From an uncultured archaeon (GTDB lineage: Archaea > Thermoproteota > Nitrososphaeria > Nitrososphaerales > CALBXV01), in assembly GCA_937890045.1 (NCBI GenBank), contig CALBXV010000082.1, positions 1 through 5,898 on the forward strand: 5,898 nt of DNA. The letters run 5' to 3'. Under the pieces are notes generated by a model that made no database searches, was not told where the DNA came from, and saw nothing but the letters and a program-made list of their open reading frames with translations. This document shows, piece after piece, positions 4,688-5,898 of the stretch; the stretch's first letter is position 1; each line of letters opens with the position of its first letter. Both the position numbers and the translations under genes were made by a program.

Positions 4688-5296
4688 ATGAAATCCACAT
4701 ACGTACCAATTTTTAGAAGAAGAAGAGAACATAAAACTTCATATGATAAACGAAAAATTGTTCTTCAGAGTAAATTACCGTTCTTATCTATTTATATAAG
4801 TAACAAACATATCCTCCTTCAGATATTGCAACCTAAACTTAAAGGTGATTTAACTATCTATAGTGTTCATTCTAATGAATTAAAAAAATTTGGTTGGAAA
4901 GGTGCAAATAAGAATATTCCTGCTGCATATCTACTTGGTCTACTTTCAGGTTATAACCTAATTAAATTGAAAGTGAATAAATTAATTTTTAATTCAAATG
5001 TAAATGGTTTTACGATGGATACTCGATCGGCTGCTGTATTAAAAGGTATTAAAGATTCAGAGATGAATATATTAACTGGTGATATATCATTGTCTGATGA
5101 TAGAATTAATGCTAAACATATATCTTCTTATGCTGCTTATTTACTTGAAAACGATAAATCACTTTACACTAAACAATTTGCTAATGTTGTTAAAAATGGA
5201 TTAAAACCAGAACAATATCATGACCATTTTACAAAAGTAAAAGATAATATCATATTAAAACTAAAAAATAATAAAGTAGGTAAAACTAAAAAATAA
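4688..5296 (+). CDS. rpl18: 50S ribosomal protein uL18 (L18)
   Basis: uL18 binds 5S rRNA with uL5 in the central protuberance. The 202-residue product has the long archaeal form: FRRRREHKTSYDKRKIVLQS at 9-28, the ISNKHILLQIL motif at 37-47, HSNELKKFGWKGANKNIPAA at 61-80, YLLGLLSG, AAVLKGIKDSEMNI at 115-128, RINAKHISSYAAYLL at 139-153 and LYTKQFANVVKNGLKPE followed by HFTKVKDNIILKL. The middle (about residues 96-113) is poorly conserved. Where homologues usually read like LDIGL...GSR-FAALKG, this protein has LIFNSNVNGFTMDTRSAAVL. The tail is lysine-rich. ATG 4688 was chosen over 4679 and GTG 4676, which would add three or four residues and use part of the ribosome-binding site. Confidence 0.95.
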   Translation: MKSTYVPIFRRRREHKTSYDKRKIVLQSKLPFLSIYISNKHILLQILQPKLKGDLTIYSVHSNELKKFGWKGANKNIPAAYLLGLLSGYNLIKLKVNKLIFNSNVNGFTMDTRSAAVLKGIKDSEMNILTGDISLSDDRINAKHISSYAAYLLENDKSLYTKQFANVVKNGLKPEQYHDHFTKVKDNIILKLKNNKVGKTKK

Positions 5297-5311
5297 TATT
5301 GGTTAATGTTT

Positions 5312-5898
5312 ATGTCCACTCATCCATCATCTAGACACACTTCTACTTCTCCTAATTCTACTTCTGAAACTGAATTTACTTGGACGCCATTAACTAATTT
5401 AGGTACTATGGTTCTTAATGGTAAAATAACTTCCTTAGATGAAATATTTGAACTTGGGTTAAAAATAAAAGAAGCGGAAATAGTTAAATTTCTTCTCCCT
5501 GATATAAAAACAGATATTGTTAAACTTGGTACTGTTCAAAAACAAACTGATGCTGGTGAACTTACTAGATATAAAGCGGTTATTGCCGTAGGTCATACAT
5601 CTGGTTGGTTTGGCTTAGGTAAAGGTAAATCAAAACAAATGAGAGTTGCTATAGCAAAAGCTACTAATAACGCATTTATTAATATCATACCTGTCAAATT
5701 GGGTAGTGGCAGTTGGGAAAGTAAAAACACTTCTAATAATTCAATACCTTATAAAACTAAAGGTAAAGGTGGAAGTGTTAAAATTGAATTAATTCCGGGT
5801 CCATTAGGATTAGGTATTGTAGCTAATAAAACTGTTAAATCACTTCTCGAACTTACGGGAATTAAAGATATATGGAGTAAATCATCTGGTTCTACAAG
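5312..5898 (+). CDS. rps5: 30S ribosomal protein uS5 (S5), C-terminus cut by window end
   Basis: uS5 lies on the solvent side of the small subunit near the mRNA entry site and affects decoding accuracy. The 195 visible residues contain WTPLTNLGTMVLNGKITSLD at 24-43, EIFELGLKIKEAEIVKFLLP at 44-63, and the double-stranded-RNA-binding-like domain with VQKQTDAGELTRYKAVIAVG at 75-94. GWFGLGKGKSKQMRVAIAKA follows at 98-117, then the S5 C-terminal domain KGKGGSVKIELIPGPLGLGI at 150-169 and LLELTGIKDIW at 178-188. Two features are odd: a Ser/Thr-rich tail at 2-21, and GSGSWESKNTSNNS at 131-144 where archaea usually have a three-cysteine motif. ATG 5306 is in frame two codons earlier, but only 5312 leaves room for a weak GGT site at 5301-5303. 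Confidence 0.96.
   Translation, partial: MSTHPSSRHTSTSPNSTSETEFTWTPLTNLGTMVLNGKITSLDEIFELGLKIKEAEIVKFLLPDIKTDIVKLGTVQKQTDAGELTRYKAVIAVGHTSGWFGLGKGKSKQMRVAIAKATNNAFINIIPVKLGSGSWESKNTSNNSIPYKTKGKGGSVKIELIPGPLGLGIVANKTVKSLLELTGIKDIWSKSSGST

Noticed and set aside
1..5898. A new multi-gene system such as defence, toxin-antitoxin or mobile element
   Set aside because: Every part of the window is accounted for by the standard archaeal ribosomal gene order, with gaps of at most 15 nt and no foreign gene, inverted repeats or integration scars.

Overview
The window lies inside an archaeal ribosomal-protein (S10/spc-type) gene cluster. All thirteen genes are on the + strand: RNase P subunit Rpp29 (5'-truncated), uS17, uL14, uL24, eS4, uL5, uS14, uS8, uL6, eL32, eL19, uL18 and uS5 (3'-truncated). 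The domain is clear. eS4, eL32, eL19 and an Rpp29 gene do not occur in bacterial spc operons, the uS14 is the short zinc-binding form, and the order is the standard archaeal one. By eye the DNA is very AT-rich (roughly 70% A+T), with A/T at most third codon positions.

The lineage within Archaea is inferred from remembered family sequences. uL14 (ITR-P-A-TCADN, then [19 protein letters not shown] and EKWPRIAN), uS5 (QKQTDAGELTR, GWFGLGKGK, MR-AI-KAT) and eL32 (KGWP...GY-TPK) read most like Nitrososphaerota/Thaumarchaeota. Several proteins are divergent, so this could be a fast-evolving or early-branching member, or another TACK archaeon.

Layout: 2-175 is the Rpp29 C-terminus. 172-938 holds uS17 and uL14, 950-2028 uL24 and eS4, and 2030-2804 uL5 and uS14 (uS14 has only 56 codons). 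2810-4260 holds uS8, uL6 and eL32, which overlap one another, and 4257-5296 holds eL19 and uL18. 5312 to the end is uS5. The largest intergenic gap is 15 nt and several genes overlap, so one polycistronic mRNA with translational coupling is likely. I see no promoter, terminator, RNA gene, mobile element or CRISPR array, and no stretch over 300 nt lacks a gene. A pentamer GTGAT, complementary to the archaeal 16S 3' end, precedes five of the genes, often fused to the preceding stop codon.

The products are structural parts of the 30S subunit (uS17, eS4, uS14, uS8, uS5) and the 50S subunit (uL14, uL24, uL5, uL6, eL32, eL19, uL18), plus one protein subunit of the tRNA-processing enzyme RNase P. 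I found no new multi-gene system. The points worth checking are a near-perfect four-copy 21-bp in-frame tandem repeat at the start of uL5, a related segment in the Lys-rich tail of eL32, loss of the archaeal cysteine motif in uS5, a His-to-Cys change in the uS17 cysteine cluster, and the rule that every TGA stop overlaps the next gene's start or ribosome-binding site.
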